A DNA stretch of 64,000 nt from positions 9,765,001 through 9,829,000 of the forward strand of contig NZ_CP109485.1 of NCBI RefSeq assembly GCF_035918235.1, written 5' to 3'. This DNA is from Streptomyces sp. NBC_01445 (GTDB taxonomy: Bacteria > Actinomycetota > Actinomycetes > Streptomycetales > Streptomycetaceae). The position numbers and the translations under genes were made by a program. Each line of letters opens with the position of its first letter. The stretch's first letter is position 1. The notes beneath the pieces were generated by a model. It ran no database searches. It was not told the DNA's origin and worked only from the letters and a program-made list of their open reading frames with translations. Shown piece after piece: positions 51,497 to 59,954 of the stretch.

Positions 51497-54370
51497 GTGC
51501 CGCGCAGGGCGAGTCAGTTGATAAGTGCGGCTGCGGCCGCACTCGCGGTCATCGCGGCGCTGTCGGTCCCCGGCGGTGCCTCCGCGGCAGCTCCTGCGGA
51601 GGTCGCTGCCGCCCCCGCTGTGGTACCGCCCCTGCAGAACTGGTCGGGCGGAAGCGGCCAGTTCACGCTCACCCGGTGGTCCCGGATCGTCGTTGACGGT
51701 GCGCCCGGCTCCCGGCTGGTCACCGACGCGCGTACGTTCGCCGACGACTTGGCCGCACTGGGCGCCCGGCGACTTCCGGTCGTCGCCGGTGGCGCGGCGC
51801 GCAAGGGCGACATCGAGGTCACCGCGCGGGACAACGTCGGTGAGGGGTTCGGAATCGACGTGACCCGGGACTCGGTCCGCCTCTCCGGTGATGGCCCGGC
51901 CGGTGCCTTCTATGCGGAGCAGTCGGTCGAGCAGATGCTGAAGACCTCCGATGACCACGCCTCGCTCCCGGTCGGCGCCACCCGAGACACCCCCGTGCAG
52001 CGGACCCGAGGCCTCATGATCGACACCGCTCGCACGTACTGGTCGGTGGAGTCGATCAAGCAGACGATCCGTCAGCTGGCGTGGACGAAGTTCAACACCC
52101 TGCACTGGCACCTGACCGACTCGGAGTTCTTCCGGCTCGACCTGCCCGGCTACGAGGGGCTCGCGGCGGCGCAGTCGTACACCCCCGCCGATCTCCGCGC
52201 CGTGCAGGACTACGCGGCCCGCTTTCACGTCACCGTGCTCCCGGAGTTCGACATCCCGGCGCATGCCACCGCAATGTCGAAGTACCGGCCGAGCCTGCGC
52301 TGGGACTGCGCGTCCATGAATGCGATCATCGACACCGCCCGGGTCGACCCCGGGTTCACCATCGACATCACCAAACCGCAGAACGTGGCCTGGCTCGACG
52401 GGCTCGCCGAGAAGATCGTGGACCTCTTCGACTCACCTGTCATCCACCTCGGAGGCGACGAGACACCACGCGCCGCCACGCAGGACAAGTGCCCCGAACT
52501 CGCCGCGTACGCGAAGGCGCAGGGCTACTCCCGGACCCAGGATGTCTTCCTCGCGTACGAGAACCACCTGAACGCGCTGCTCGCCCGGCACGGCAAGAAG
52601 ATGCAGATCTGGGGCTGGTGGCCGCAGGCCGGGGGAGCGGGCTCGGTCACCGTCGACAAGGACATCCGCATCCAGGCGTGGCTGGGCGATGAGCAGACGT
52701 TCATCGACCAGGGCTACGACGTCGTGGTGAGCAACGAGTTCTCGCGCCTGTACGTCGTCCCCAAGGCCATGCCGGGCACGGCCAACGGCCAGTACATCCC
52801 GGACGACGACGCGCTCTACCGCACGTACGCCGTGAGCACCTCGGACCGGGTGCAGGGCCTTGAGATGGCGCAGTGGGGCGACCACCAGTACACGGCGCCG
52901 GAGGCGTACTCGCTGACGTATCTGCGGCGTCCGCTGCAGATCCTCGCCTCCACCGCGTGGGGCAGTCCGCGCAGGGCGGGCTATCTCGACTACGAGGCGA
53001 TGGCCGACACCGTCGGGACCGCTCCAGGCGTCGCCGAGCCCACGGACCCCGACGCGCGGCCGGTGAGCGCCACGGCGTACGGGCCCGAGGGTGTGGCGAA
53101 CGCCGCCGACGGCGACCCGACCACCGCGTTCGCCGCAGATACCGCGGGGGCGGCCGTCGGCCTCGACCTCGGGGAACACGGCGCGGTGCGCCCGGCCGCG
53201 GTGCGGCTGCTGCCCCGCAGTACATCGACAGCCGACCTCTCCTCGCTGGTCGGAGCCAGGATCGAGGGCTGCTCCGCCGGACCGGACAGCGGGTGCGCGA
53301 CGCTGACGAGCGTGGAGTGGACGCCTACGCGCGATTGGCAGACGCTGCCCGTGGACACCGCGCACCCCTACCGGTGGGTGCGCCTCGTCGGCGCCGCGAA
53401 GGCCAAGCCGGTCCTGGCCGAACTGGAGGTTCTCGCCGCCCCTCAGGACGTACACGTCACGGTGAGAGCACCGCGCGACCTGTCGCAGGGCCACCGCAGC
53501 GTCGTCGAGGCCGAGGTGACGAACACGACAGGCCGGGCCCTTCCCCGAGTCGAGGTGCGCCTGACCGCGCAGCACACCCGCGACAACACTGCCCTGGCTC
53601 ACATGATTCCGGCGCGGCACGTCACCGTACCGCCGCATCAGCGCCGCACCGTGCGGTTCACCGTCACGCGCGACGAGGCCGCGCACGCGGGCCCCTACCG
53701 TCTCGCGGCGACGGCCGACTTCGCCGTCGGCGAGGGCAGCCGAAGGGTGCGGGGCTCGGCGCTGTCAGCGCTGCCGCTGCGGGACCTGACCGAGGCCTAC
53801 GACAACATCGGCATCACGCAGGACGGCAACCCGCAGCGCGGCGACATCGACGGTGCGCAGTCGAGCCTGTCCGCCGAGGGCCTCGCGGCGGCGGGCGTCG
53901 AGCGGGGCCGCACGGTCTCGGCTGACGGATTCGCCTTCGTCCTGCCGTCGCCGGATGCCACCGACCGGGACAACGCCGTGGCCGACGGTCAGTGCATCCC
54001 GCTTACCGGCCACGCGGCGCGTGTCGGTCTCCTGGTCACCGGAACGTACGGGACGTCCGCGGGAATCACCGGCAAGGTCACGCTCGCCTACGCCGACGGC
54101 ACCACCGCCACCAGCGAGGTAACCGTGCCCGACTGGGGCGCCGCGACGGGTTCGGCCGCCGTGATCGCCGCCGACGCCGGAAGGGTCAACGGCAGCGGCC
54201 GTGCCCAGACCACCCGCCCGGCTCAGCTGTACGCCGTCCACGTCGACGCCGACCCGGCCAAGCGCCTCGTCTCCGTCACACTGCCCGCCGCGTCGGGACC
54301 TCTCGGCGCCAAGGCTCCGCTGATCCACGTGTTCGCCCTCGCCACCGACGACCGGCAAAGGACCTCCTGA
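51497..54370 (+). CDS. Secreted GH20 beta-N-acetylhexosaminidase, multidomain
   Basis: This 957-aa protein starts at the GTG at 51497, 7 nt after GGAGGT. The signal peptide (LISAAAAALAVIAALSVPGG) is cut after ASA. A GH20b domain precedes the catalytic barrel, which begins RTRGLMIDTARTYWSVESIK and has the catalytic pair D321-E322 in IHLGGDETP. A discoidin-like domain (ARPVSATAYGPEGVANAADG, YRWVRLVGAAKAKPVLAELE) and a NEW3-like beta domain (HVTVRAPRDLSQGHRSVVEA) follow. The C-terminal segment has NIGITQDGNPQRGDIDGA. It releases terminal N-acetylhexosamine from chitin oligomers or glycans outside the cell. A possible small remnant follows to 54608. Confidence 0.93.
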   Translation: MPRRASQLISAAAAALAVIAALSVPGGASAAAPAEVAAAPAVVPPLQNWSGGSGQFTLTRWSRIVVDGAPGSRLVTDARTFADDLAALGARRLPVVAGGAARKGDIEVTARDNVGEGFGIDVTRDSVRLSGDGPAGAFYAEQSVEQMLKTSDDHASLPVGATRDTPVQRTRGLMIDTARTYWSVESIKQTIRQLAWTKFNTLHWHLTDSEFFRLDLPGYEGLAAAQSYTPADLRAVQDYAARFHVTVLPEFDIPAHATAMSKYRPSLRWDCASMNAIIDTARVDPGFTIDITKPQNVAWLDGLAEKIVDLFDSPVIHLGGDETPRAATQDKCPELAAYAKAQGYSRTQDVFLAYENHLNALLARHGKKMQIWGWWPQAGGAGSVTVDKDIRIQAWLGDEQTFIDQGYDVVVSNEFSRLYVVPKAMPGTANGQYIPDDDALYRTYAVSTSDRVQGLEMAQWGDHQYTAPEAYSLTYLRRPLQILASTAWGSPRRAGYLDYEAMADTVGTAPGVAEPTDPDARPVSATAYGPEGVANAADGDPTTAFAADTAGAAVGLDLGEHGAVRPAAVRLLPRSTSTADLSSLVGARIEGCSAGPDSGCATLTSVEWTPTRDWQTLPVDTAHPYRWVRLVGAAKAKPVLAELEVLAAPQDVHVTVRAPRDLSQGHRSVVEAEVTNTTGRALPRVEVRLTAQHTRDNTALAHMIPARHVTVPPHQRRTVRFTVTRDEAAHAGPYRLAATADFAVGEGSRRVRGSALSALPLRDLTEAYDNIGITQDGNPQRGDIDGAQSSLSAEGLAAAGVERGRTVSADGFAFVLPSPDATDRDNAVADGQCIPLTGHAARVGLLVTGTYGTSAGITGKVTLAYADGTTATSEVTVPDWGAATGSAAVIAADAGRVNGSGRAQTTRPAQLYAVHVDADPAKRLVSVTLPAASGPLGAKAPLIHVFALATDDRQRTS

Positions 54371-54608
54371 TGCGTCACCGCGCTGCCCGGCGTCGGCTAC
54401 GCCCGCAAGGCGACGGACGGCGGGGATGTCCTGGTGGCTCGCCATGGCTTCGGCCCCGGCACCGCGGGTCGACTTCGACGGCGTACCCGCTGCACGGATC
54501 ACCGTCCTGTCCAACGGTGTGCTCCACGCGGAACCACCGTCAGCCGCCGATCCGGTGCGGGTGACGGTGACCACGCACGCCGGCATTGCTACGGCCGTGC
54601 TGTCGTGA
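54371..54608 (+). pseudogene. Carbohydrate-enzyme C-terminal remnant
   Basis: In shifting frames the plus strand reads GVGYARKATDGGDVLVARHG, then VDFDGVPAARITVLSNGVLH and AADPVRVTVTTHAGIATAVL. It looks like the terminal beta domain of a secreted glycosidase or lyase. No start, catalytic part or continuous frame exists. The exact family is not recognised. Confidence 0.35.
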
Positions 54609-54725
54609 CAGGCGCGCGGAATGTGTCCTGAAAGGGACGCCGGCCGATCCATCGATTCATGGGGCGAGGGCCGGATCTCCGCCCGCGTCTCGCAGGGCTC
54701 CAGAGCCGAAACCCAGGAGGACAGC

Positions 54726-55601
54726 ATGCAGGACAACGGGATGTCACGCCGCAGCCTCATCCGTACCGTTGGCGCGGCCGGGGCCGTCGTCGCACTGCCG
54801 GGAACCCTTGCCTACGCCGCCGATCCTGCCGTCGCAGGCACCCGCCCGGCACTCGTCGACCCGGCGACCCCGCTCGACGCGCAACCACATGTCGGGCCCT
54901 TGGCGACACGGGCCGCGTCGACACTCGTCTTCAGCGACGAGTTCACCGGCACCAGCGTGGACACCAACAAGTGGAACGTCCTCGATGTCGACCGCGGCGA
55001 CTACTGGTACAAGGCGTCCAACGTCCGGGTGACGAACAGTGCGCTCGCCATCGACATCAGCAACGTCGGCGACGGTACCTACGGCGGCGGTCGCATCGAC
55101 AGCCAGGGCCAGTTCGACTTCACGTTCGGCACCATCGAGTACAGCATCCACATCCCCCCGACTCAGGGGCACTTGGCCGCCGCGTGGCTGCAGGCCGGCA
55201 ATGGGGTGACCCCCGGTGGCGTGGTGGACGGCACAGCGCGGGACGGCGCCGAGATCGACATCATGGAGACCTTCAGCACCGGCAACCAGTACGGCGTTAC
55301 CGTCCACTGGGACGGATACGGAGCCGACCACCAGCAGTCCGGCACCAACGTCAGCGCCCCCGGCCTGCACGACACCACCTGGTACCACACCGTCACCCTG
55401 GACTGGACATCCACTCGGATGACGTTCAGTTACGACGGCACCGTGGTCCGCACCGTCACCGACCCCAACCTGATCAGCCAGGTTCGAGAGTTTCCCATCG
55501 CGTCCCACGAGGTCATCCCGTACGCCCAGGGCAACATTGCGGACGCCCCGCTGGACTACACCTCCACCATGTATGTGGACTACATCCGCGTCTGGCAGTA
55601 G
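54726..55601 (+). CDS. Tat-exported GH16 family glucanase-like enzyme
   Basis: This 291-aa protein has a twin-arginine signal (MSRRSLIRTVGAAGAVVALP, cut after YAA). A linker precedes the GH16 jelly roll, which starts LVFSDEFTGTSVDTNKWNVL. The catalytic motif is E176-I-D178-I-M-E181 in GAEIDIMETFSTGN, with nucleophile E176 and acid/base E181. The C-terminus VDYIRVWQ is typical. GH16 enzymes cut beta-1,3/1,4-glucans, galactans or xyloglucan; subfamily cannot be set by eye. AGGAGG lies 5 nt before the ATG. It stands between GH20 and the LacI gene. Confidence 0.9.
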   Translation: MQDNGMSRRSLIRTVGAAGAVVALPGTLAYAADPAVAGTRPALVDPATPLDAQPHVGPLATRAASTLVFSDEFTGTSVDTNKWNVLDVDRGDYWYKASNVRVTNSALAIDISNVGDGTYGGGRIDSQGQFDFTFGTIEYSIHIPPTQGHLAAAWLQAGNGVTPGGVVDGTARDGAEIDIMETFSTGNQYGVTVHWDGYGADHQQSGTNVSAPGLHDTTWYHTVTLDWTSTRMTFSYDGTVVRTVTDPNLISQVREFPIASHEVIPYAQGNIADAPLDYTSTMYVDYIRVWQ

Positions 55602-55794
55602 TCACTCAGCCGATGACGAAGTGAGTCAAGACGACTCGGTCACGAAGGAGGAAGCTTCGCCTCCGGCTCCGAACTCGGCGGTGACGAGGCCTGGTTGCGC
55701 ACCTGGGAGGTGCTGGGCGAACTGGCCTGAGAGGCGACTGCACGACCACGCCACCTGGTCATTATCCTGTGCGGAGGGCTTCGGGGAGTTCCCT

Positions 55795-55899
55795 TCTGTC
55801 GAAGCGCTTCGACAGAGTTATGGACAGGTGGCCGCCGATCCCCATAGGGTCGACAGGTCGAACGGGCACGGGTAACGCGTGCCCGTCGAAGCGCTTCAC
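55795..55899. promoter_or_regulatory. Two LacI-type operators (GAAGCGCTTC)
   Basis: TCTGTCGAAGCGCTTCGACA plus GA at 55795-55816 is a perfect 22-bp palindrome. GTCGAAGCGCTTCAC at 55885-55899 is a second, nearly perfect copy 36 nt before the LacI start. CGGGCACG/CGTGCCCG (55863-55885) forms another dyad between them. The central CG and flanking symmetry are classic for LacI-family binding. The rest of 55602-55934 shows no gene. Confidence 0.85.
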
Positions 55900-55934
55900 T
55901 TCGGCGTCCCCTCGTCACGGCTCAGGAGAACGAC

Positions 55935-56951
55935 ATGGTCACGCTCGCAGAGGTCGCCCGGCACGCCGGAGTCTCCGCCAGCACCGTGAGTTACGTCCTC
56001 AGCGGCAAGCGGTCCATCTCCGCGGCCACCCGCGAGCGCGTCGAGAACAGCGTCCGCAAGCTGGGGTACCACCCGAACGCGGGCGCCCGGGCGCTGGCCA
56101 GCAGCAGGTCGAACATCATCGCCCTGATGGTGCCGCTGCGCACCGACATGTACGTGCCGGTGATGATGGAGATCGCGATGGCCGTCGCCACCGCCGCCCG
56201 CACCCACGGCTACGACATCCTGTTGCTCACCGGCGAGGAGGGCGCCGAGGCAGTGCGCCGTATAGAAGGCAGCGCGCTCGCCGACGCCATGATCGTGATG
56301 GACGTCGAGCTGGACGACGAGAGGCTGCCGCTGCTGCGTGCCGCGAACCGGCCCGCCGTCCTCATCGGTCTGCCGTCCGACACCGCCGGACTGAATTGCG
56401 TGGACCTCGACTTCGCCGCCGCCGGGGCAGTGTGCGCCGAGCACCTCGCCGGCCTCGGGCACCGGGAGATCGCCGTCATCGGCGAGGCCGCCGCCGTGTA
56501 CGAGCGGCACACCGGATTCGCCGAGCGGACCCTGACGGGCCTGCGGGCACGCAGCGCCGAGCTGGGCCTGCGGCTGCTCCACCGCCCTTGCGAAGGCAGC
56601 TACGCCTCGGTCTCGGCGACGTTGTCGCGGGTCTTCGACGAGCGCCCCGGCACGACCGCGTTCGTCGTGCAGAACGAGGCGGCCACGGACCCGCTGCTCG
56701 CCCTGCTTCGCCAGTCGGGTCGCGCCGTCCCCGAGGACGTCTCCGTCGTCGCTGTCTGCCCCGAGCAGGTCGCCGCGCACGCGTCGGTGCCGCTCACCTC
56801 GGTCGCGGTGCCCGCGCAGGAGATGGGGCGGCGCGCCGTGGAGCAGGTCATCGCGAAGATCGAGGGGCGCGGCTCGGACGAGGAAGTCGTGCTGCTGGCA
56901 CCGGAGTTGACGGTGCGCGAGAGCGCGGCCCAGGCGCCCGCCGGAGCCTGA
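55935..56951 (+). CDS. LacI-family regulator
   Basis: This 338-aa protein has the LacI HTH MVTLAEVARHAGVSASTVSY with VLSGKRSISAATRERVENS and the hinge GYHPNAGARALASSRSNIIA. A periplasmic-binding-like sugar domain follows (RTDMYVPVMMEIAMAVATA to VPLTSVAVPAQEMGRRAVEQ). GAGAA-type AGGAG lies just before the ATG at 55935. It has two operators in its own promoter, so it is probably autoregulated, and it probably controls the convergent GH12 and the ABC-GH42-GH95 operon. Its ligand would be an oligosaccharide from that pathway, which is inference. Confidence 0.92.
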   Translation: MVTLAEVARHAGVSASTVSYVLSGKRSISAATRERVENSVRKLGYHPNAGARALASSRSNIIALMVPLRTDMYVPVMMEIAMAVATAARTHGYDILLLTGEEGAEAVRRIEGSALADAMIVMDVELDDERLPLLRAANRPAVLIGLPSDTAGLNCVDLDFAAAGAVCAEHLAGLGHREIAVIGEAAAVYERHTGFAERTLTGLRARSAELGLRLLHRPCEGSYASVSATLSRVFDERPGTTAFVVQNEAATDPLLALLRQSGRAVPEDVSVVAVCPEQVAAHASVPLTSVAVPAQEMGRRAVEQVIAKIEGRGSDEEVVLLAPELTVRESAAQAPAGA

Positions 56952-56976
56952 GCCGCGCGTCCCTCGGCGTGCGGGA

Positions 56977-57696
56977 TCAGCTGCTGGAGACCTTGAAGCT
57001 GTCGGTGGTGAAGTCCAGACCGCCGGCCGACGACGTGATCTCGTAGCCGAACTGCACGTCACCGATGGTCTCGTCGCCCCACCAGCCCTTGGTGTCCTTG
57101 ATCCACTTGAGGATCGGCAGGATGTCCACCGTGCCGGACGTCGAGTCCGAGGTGCGCAGGAACGAGTAGACCTCGTTGGCCCCGTTGTTGCCCTTGTAGA
57201 CGGTCCAGGTGTGCCCGCCGAGCGTGACGTTGCCCTGCGAGGTGCCGAGCGGCCCGACGGCACCGTTGTAGTTGACCCAGAGCATGACCTCGTAGTCGTA
57301 GTCGCTGTCCCAGATGTCGTACGACGTGTTGTACGCGCCCGACGACGGCACCGTCACGTTGTAGCTGCTGGTGAGGGAAGAGAGCGAACTGATCGGCTTG
57401 TTCACGACCTTCTTCGCGTTCGGGTAGGACTTGATGCCGCCCGTGTTCAGGTGGTCGGCCCAAACGCCCCAGTTCGACGAGGAGTTGGCCCAGATCGTCT
57501 GTGCACCCGCGCCCGAGCCCCAGATGTTGTTGTAGAGGGTGTAGCCGTCCGAGGTGGTGTAGTTGCCCCACTGGTCGGAGGAGGACCAGATCGCCGCCTG
57601 TGCGGGGGAGGTGGCGAGGGCGAGCAGTGCGCCGCCCGCGAGGACGGAGCCGAGGAGCGTGCGGCGGCGCAGGGAGTGTCTTGCGGTGGGTGCCAT
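56977..57696 (-). CDS. Tat-exported GH12 endoglucanase / xyloglucanase
   Basis: This 239-aa enzyme has a twin-arginine signal (SLRRRTLLGSVLAGGALLAL, cut after AQA). The GH12 jelly roll begins WSSSDQWGNYTTSDGYTLYN. The nucleophile is E136 in YEVMLWVNYNGAVGPLG and the acid/base is E219 in VQFGYEITSSAGG, both in the exact family contexts. GH12 members act on cellulose, mixed-linkage glucan or xyloglucan. It has no carbohydrate-binding module. It lies 50 nt downstream of the GH95 gene on the same strand, so it could be the last gene of the sugar-uptake operon, and it converges with the LacI gene. Confidence 0.93.
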   Translation of the reverse strand: MAPTARHSLRRRTLLGSVLAGGALLALATSPAQAAIWSSSDQWGNYTTSDGYTLYNNIWGSGAGAQTIWANSSSNWGVWADHLNTGGIKSYPNAKKVVNKPISSLSSLTSSYNVTVPSSGAYNTSYDIWDSDYDYEVMLWVNYNGAVGPLGTSQGNVTLGGHTWTVYKGNNGANEVYSFLRTSDSTSGTVDILPILKWIKDTKGWWGDETIGDVQFGYEITSSAGGLDFTTDSFKVSSS

Positions 57697-57746
57697 GGTG
57701 TCCCTTCCATGGTCGGAGGAGCCCGGTGGGGCCCCGGTGGGGGGAA

Positions 57747-59954
57747 CTACCGCGTCATCAAGGTGAGTTCGCGGTCCTCGCCCGCGGTCAGGCGCAGCCG
57801 CCCGTCACCGCCGGCCGGGGTTTTGAGGTTGATGTGCGCGTCGCGCTCCGGGCGCAGGACGGCCGTGCAGCTGCTGCCCACCCACGTCAGGTCGACGCGG
57901 GCGCCGAACCGAGTGCGCAGGCCGCGCACGGCGCCGCGTCGCCAGGCCGGCGGCAGCGCGGGCAGGAGTACGAGCCGGTCTGGCGTGGACTGCACGAGCG
58001 CCTCGGTGAGCAGGACCGGCAAGGTGTGCGCGGCGTCGGCGTTGTAGACGTCGCGGTCCGGGTAGTGCGAGCTCATCAGGGAGTGGTGGAAGTAGTCGCC
58101 GGTCAGGACCTGGCGCAGCGCCGCGGCCACCCGGTGAGGGTCGCGCAGTCGGGCCGCGATCAGGGCATGGTGCAGATGGCCGTGCGCCGAGTGGTTCTCG
58201 GCGCCGCGCAGTTCGAGCGCGCGGTGCGCCGCCTTCGCCAGCTCCGGGGTGTCGTAGGGGGTGATGTCGTGGTGCGGCCACACCGGGTAGAGGTGGCTGA
58301 GGTGCCGGTGGTCGTAGGCGTCATCCAGGCCGGGCCAGGCCCATTCGGCAAGCGCGCCGTCGGAGTTGATCCGGTAGTCGGGCAGCCGGTCCGCGAGCGC
58401 GTTCCAGCGGTCGCCGTCCGGTCCCGGGTGCCAGGTGGCGGCGGTGCGCAGGGCGTGCCGGGCCGCCGCGACGTCCATGGTGGCGTTGAGGGTGCCCCAG
58501 CTCGCGTTCGCGGGCCGGTTCTCCGGCGAGTACGACGGCACGACCACGAGGCGGCCGTCCGGTCCGGTGCGGGTGAGGAAGTCCTCGTAGAACAGGGCGA
58601 GTTCGGTGAGGGCGGCGGCCAGCCACGCGGGACGCACCCCGGTCGTCTCGGCCTGCTCGACGAGCGGGGTGAGCAGCCAGTCGGCGCCTGCCGTCCACAG
58701 GTGCATCGGCCACTCCCGCTGGAAGTGGTACGTGTGCCCCGACTCGCCGTCGGTGTGTGCGGGCGCGACGATTCCCCGCGCCCCGAAGATCTCCCGCGCG
58801 TTGTCCCGCCAGTCACCCAACTGCCCTTGAATCAGGGCACCTTGCGCCTGGGTCACCTCGGGCAGGTCACAGGCCGCCGCGGACGCCGTCTGGAGATTGA
58901 GGTTGGCGTCCGTGGTGAACGCCCCAGACCAAGCCGTGCCCCACTCGCCGGTCCACAGCCCGGTGAGCCGTGGCGGCAGCGCGCCGGACGCGCTCAGCAG
59001 GTGGTAGCGGCCCGCCGCGAACAGCCGCTCCAGCAGGGCCGGGCTGTCGACCCGTTCGAGCAACTCCGAGCCGGGCAGGCCACGTTCGGAGCGTGGCGCG
59101 TCGAGGGTGAACGTGACCCGTTCATAAGCGGCGCGGTGCGGGGTCTCGTGCCGGGCGAGCAAGGTCTCGTAGGTCTCCTCCAGGTCCGGGCCCGCCAGTG
59201 AGGCGAGCGCCGCCGCCTGGGCGCCCGCGTCGAGCTCCCCGAGATGCCGCCGCACCCGCGTGAGCAGCAGCAGCCCATCCGCGCCCTCGATGCGTAGCCC
59301 CGTGGTGCCCACCGAGCGCCGCCCGCCGCGCACCAGCGCGACCGTCACCCCGGTGTACGCCAGATCGCTGTCCGGATAGCGGCAGCGCAGCGTCAACTGG
59401 GCTCCCTGGGGCGTCAGGACGACGCTGCGGCCGACCCCGAGCCCACCCGGCACACCGGCGAGGCGGGGGTCCAGGGACACATCGCCGTCGAGCCCGGACC
59501 CGGTGACGTACTGCACGACGACATCGTCGGCCCGCGACACGAACACCCGCCCGCGCCACCCGCTGCACTGCGCCTCGGCCACCCCCGTCGCGAAGGCGAC
59601 CGCGCGCCGGTAGCCGCGCCACACCACGCTGTCCCGCAGGAACCGCACCTGGAACGCAGGATGGAACGCCTGCACCCAGCGCAGCGCACGGCCGTCCGTG
59701 AACTGCTCGGCCGCCGTGACGTCGCCTGCCAGCAACCTGTCCTGGATGTGTGGGAGATGGGCGGCGATCGCGGGTGGCCGTGGGCGAGGTTCGCCGTCCG
59801 GGCGGACCAGCGTGTGATGGGTGACGGCCACCCGGTCGTCGTGCGGGTCGCCGAACACAAGAGCGCCGTGGGTGCCGTTGCCGCTGAGGAAGGCGTCCTC
59901 CCAGCGCGTGGCCGGCGCCCGCTCCCAGGTGCCGTGCGGATGGTCAGCCGGCAC
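57747..59954 (-). CDS. GH95 alpha-L-fucosidase / alpha-L-galactosidase
   Basis: This 735-aa intracellular enzyme, lacking a signal peptide, has the N-terminal APATRWEDAFLSGNGTHGAL of GH95. In the catalytic barrel the Asn pair N351/N353 lies in TDANLNLQTASAAACDLPEV, the acid Glu at about 478 in VVVPSYSPENRPANASWGTL, and the base-type Asp in VYNADAAHTLPVLLTEALVQ. GH95 inverts alpha-1,2-L-fucosyl or L-galactosyl linkages. Several conserved GH95 tryptophans (WPMGGAW) are altered to WPMHLWTAGADW, so specificity may differ. The GTG at 59954 overlaps the GH42 stop by 11 nt; an upstream GTG at 59996 is possible. Confidence 0.85.
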   Translation of the reverse strand: MPADHPHGTWERAPATRWEDAFLSGNGTHGALVFGDPHDDRVAVTHHTLVRPDGEPRPRPPAIAAHLPHIQDRLLAGDVTAAEQFTDGRALRWVQAFHPAFQVRFLRDSVVWRGYRRAVAFATGVAEAQCSGWRGRVFVSRADDVVVQYVTGSGLDGDVSLDPRLAGVPGGLGVGRSVVLTPQGAQLTLRCRYPDSDLAYTGVTVALVRGGRRSVGTTGLRIEGADGLLLLTRVRRHLGELDAGAQAAALASLAGPDLEETYETLLARHETPHRAAYERVTFTLDAPRSERGLPGSELLERVDSPALLERLFAAGRYHLLSASGALPPRLTGLWTGEWGTAWSGAFTTDANLNLQTASAAACDLPEVTQAQGALIQGQLGDWRDNAREIFGARGIVAPAHTDGESGHTYHFQREWPMHLWTAGADWLLTPLVEQAETTGVRPAWLAAALTELALFYEDFLTRTGPDGRLVVVPSYSPENRPANASWGTLNATMDVAAARHALRTAATWHPGPDGDRWNALADRLPDYRINSDGALAEWAWPGLDDAYDHRHLSHLYPVWPHHDITPYDTPELAKAAHRALELRGAENHSAHGHLHHALIAARLRDPHRVAAALRQVLTGDYFHHSLMSSHYPDRDVYNADAAHTLPVLLTEALVQSTPDRLVLLPALPPAWRRGAVRGLRTRFGARVDLTWVGSSCTAVLRPERDAHINLKTPAGGDGRLRLTAGEDRELTLMTR

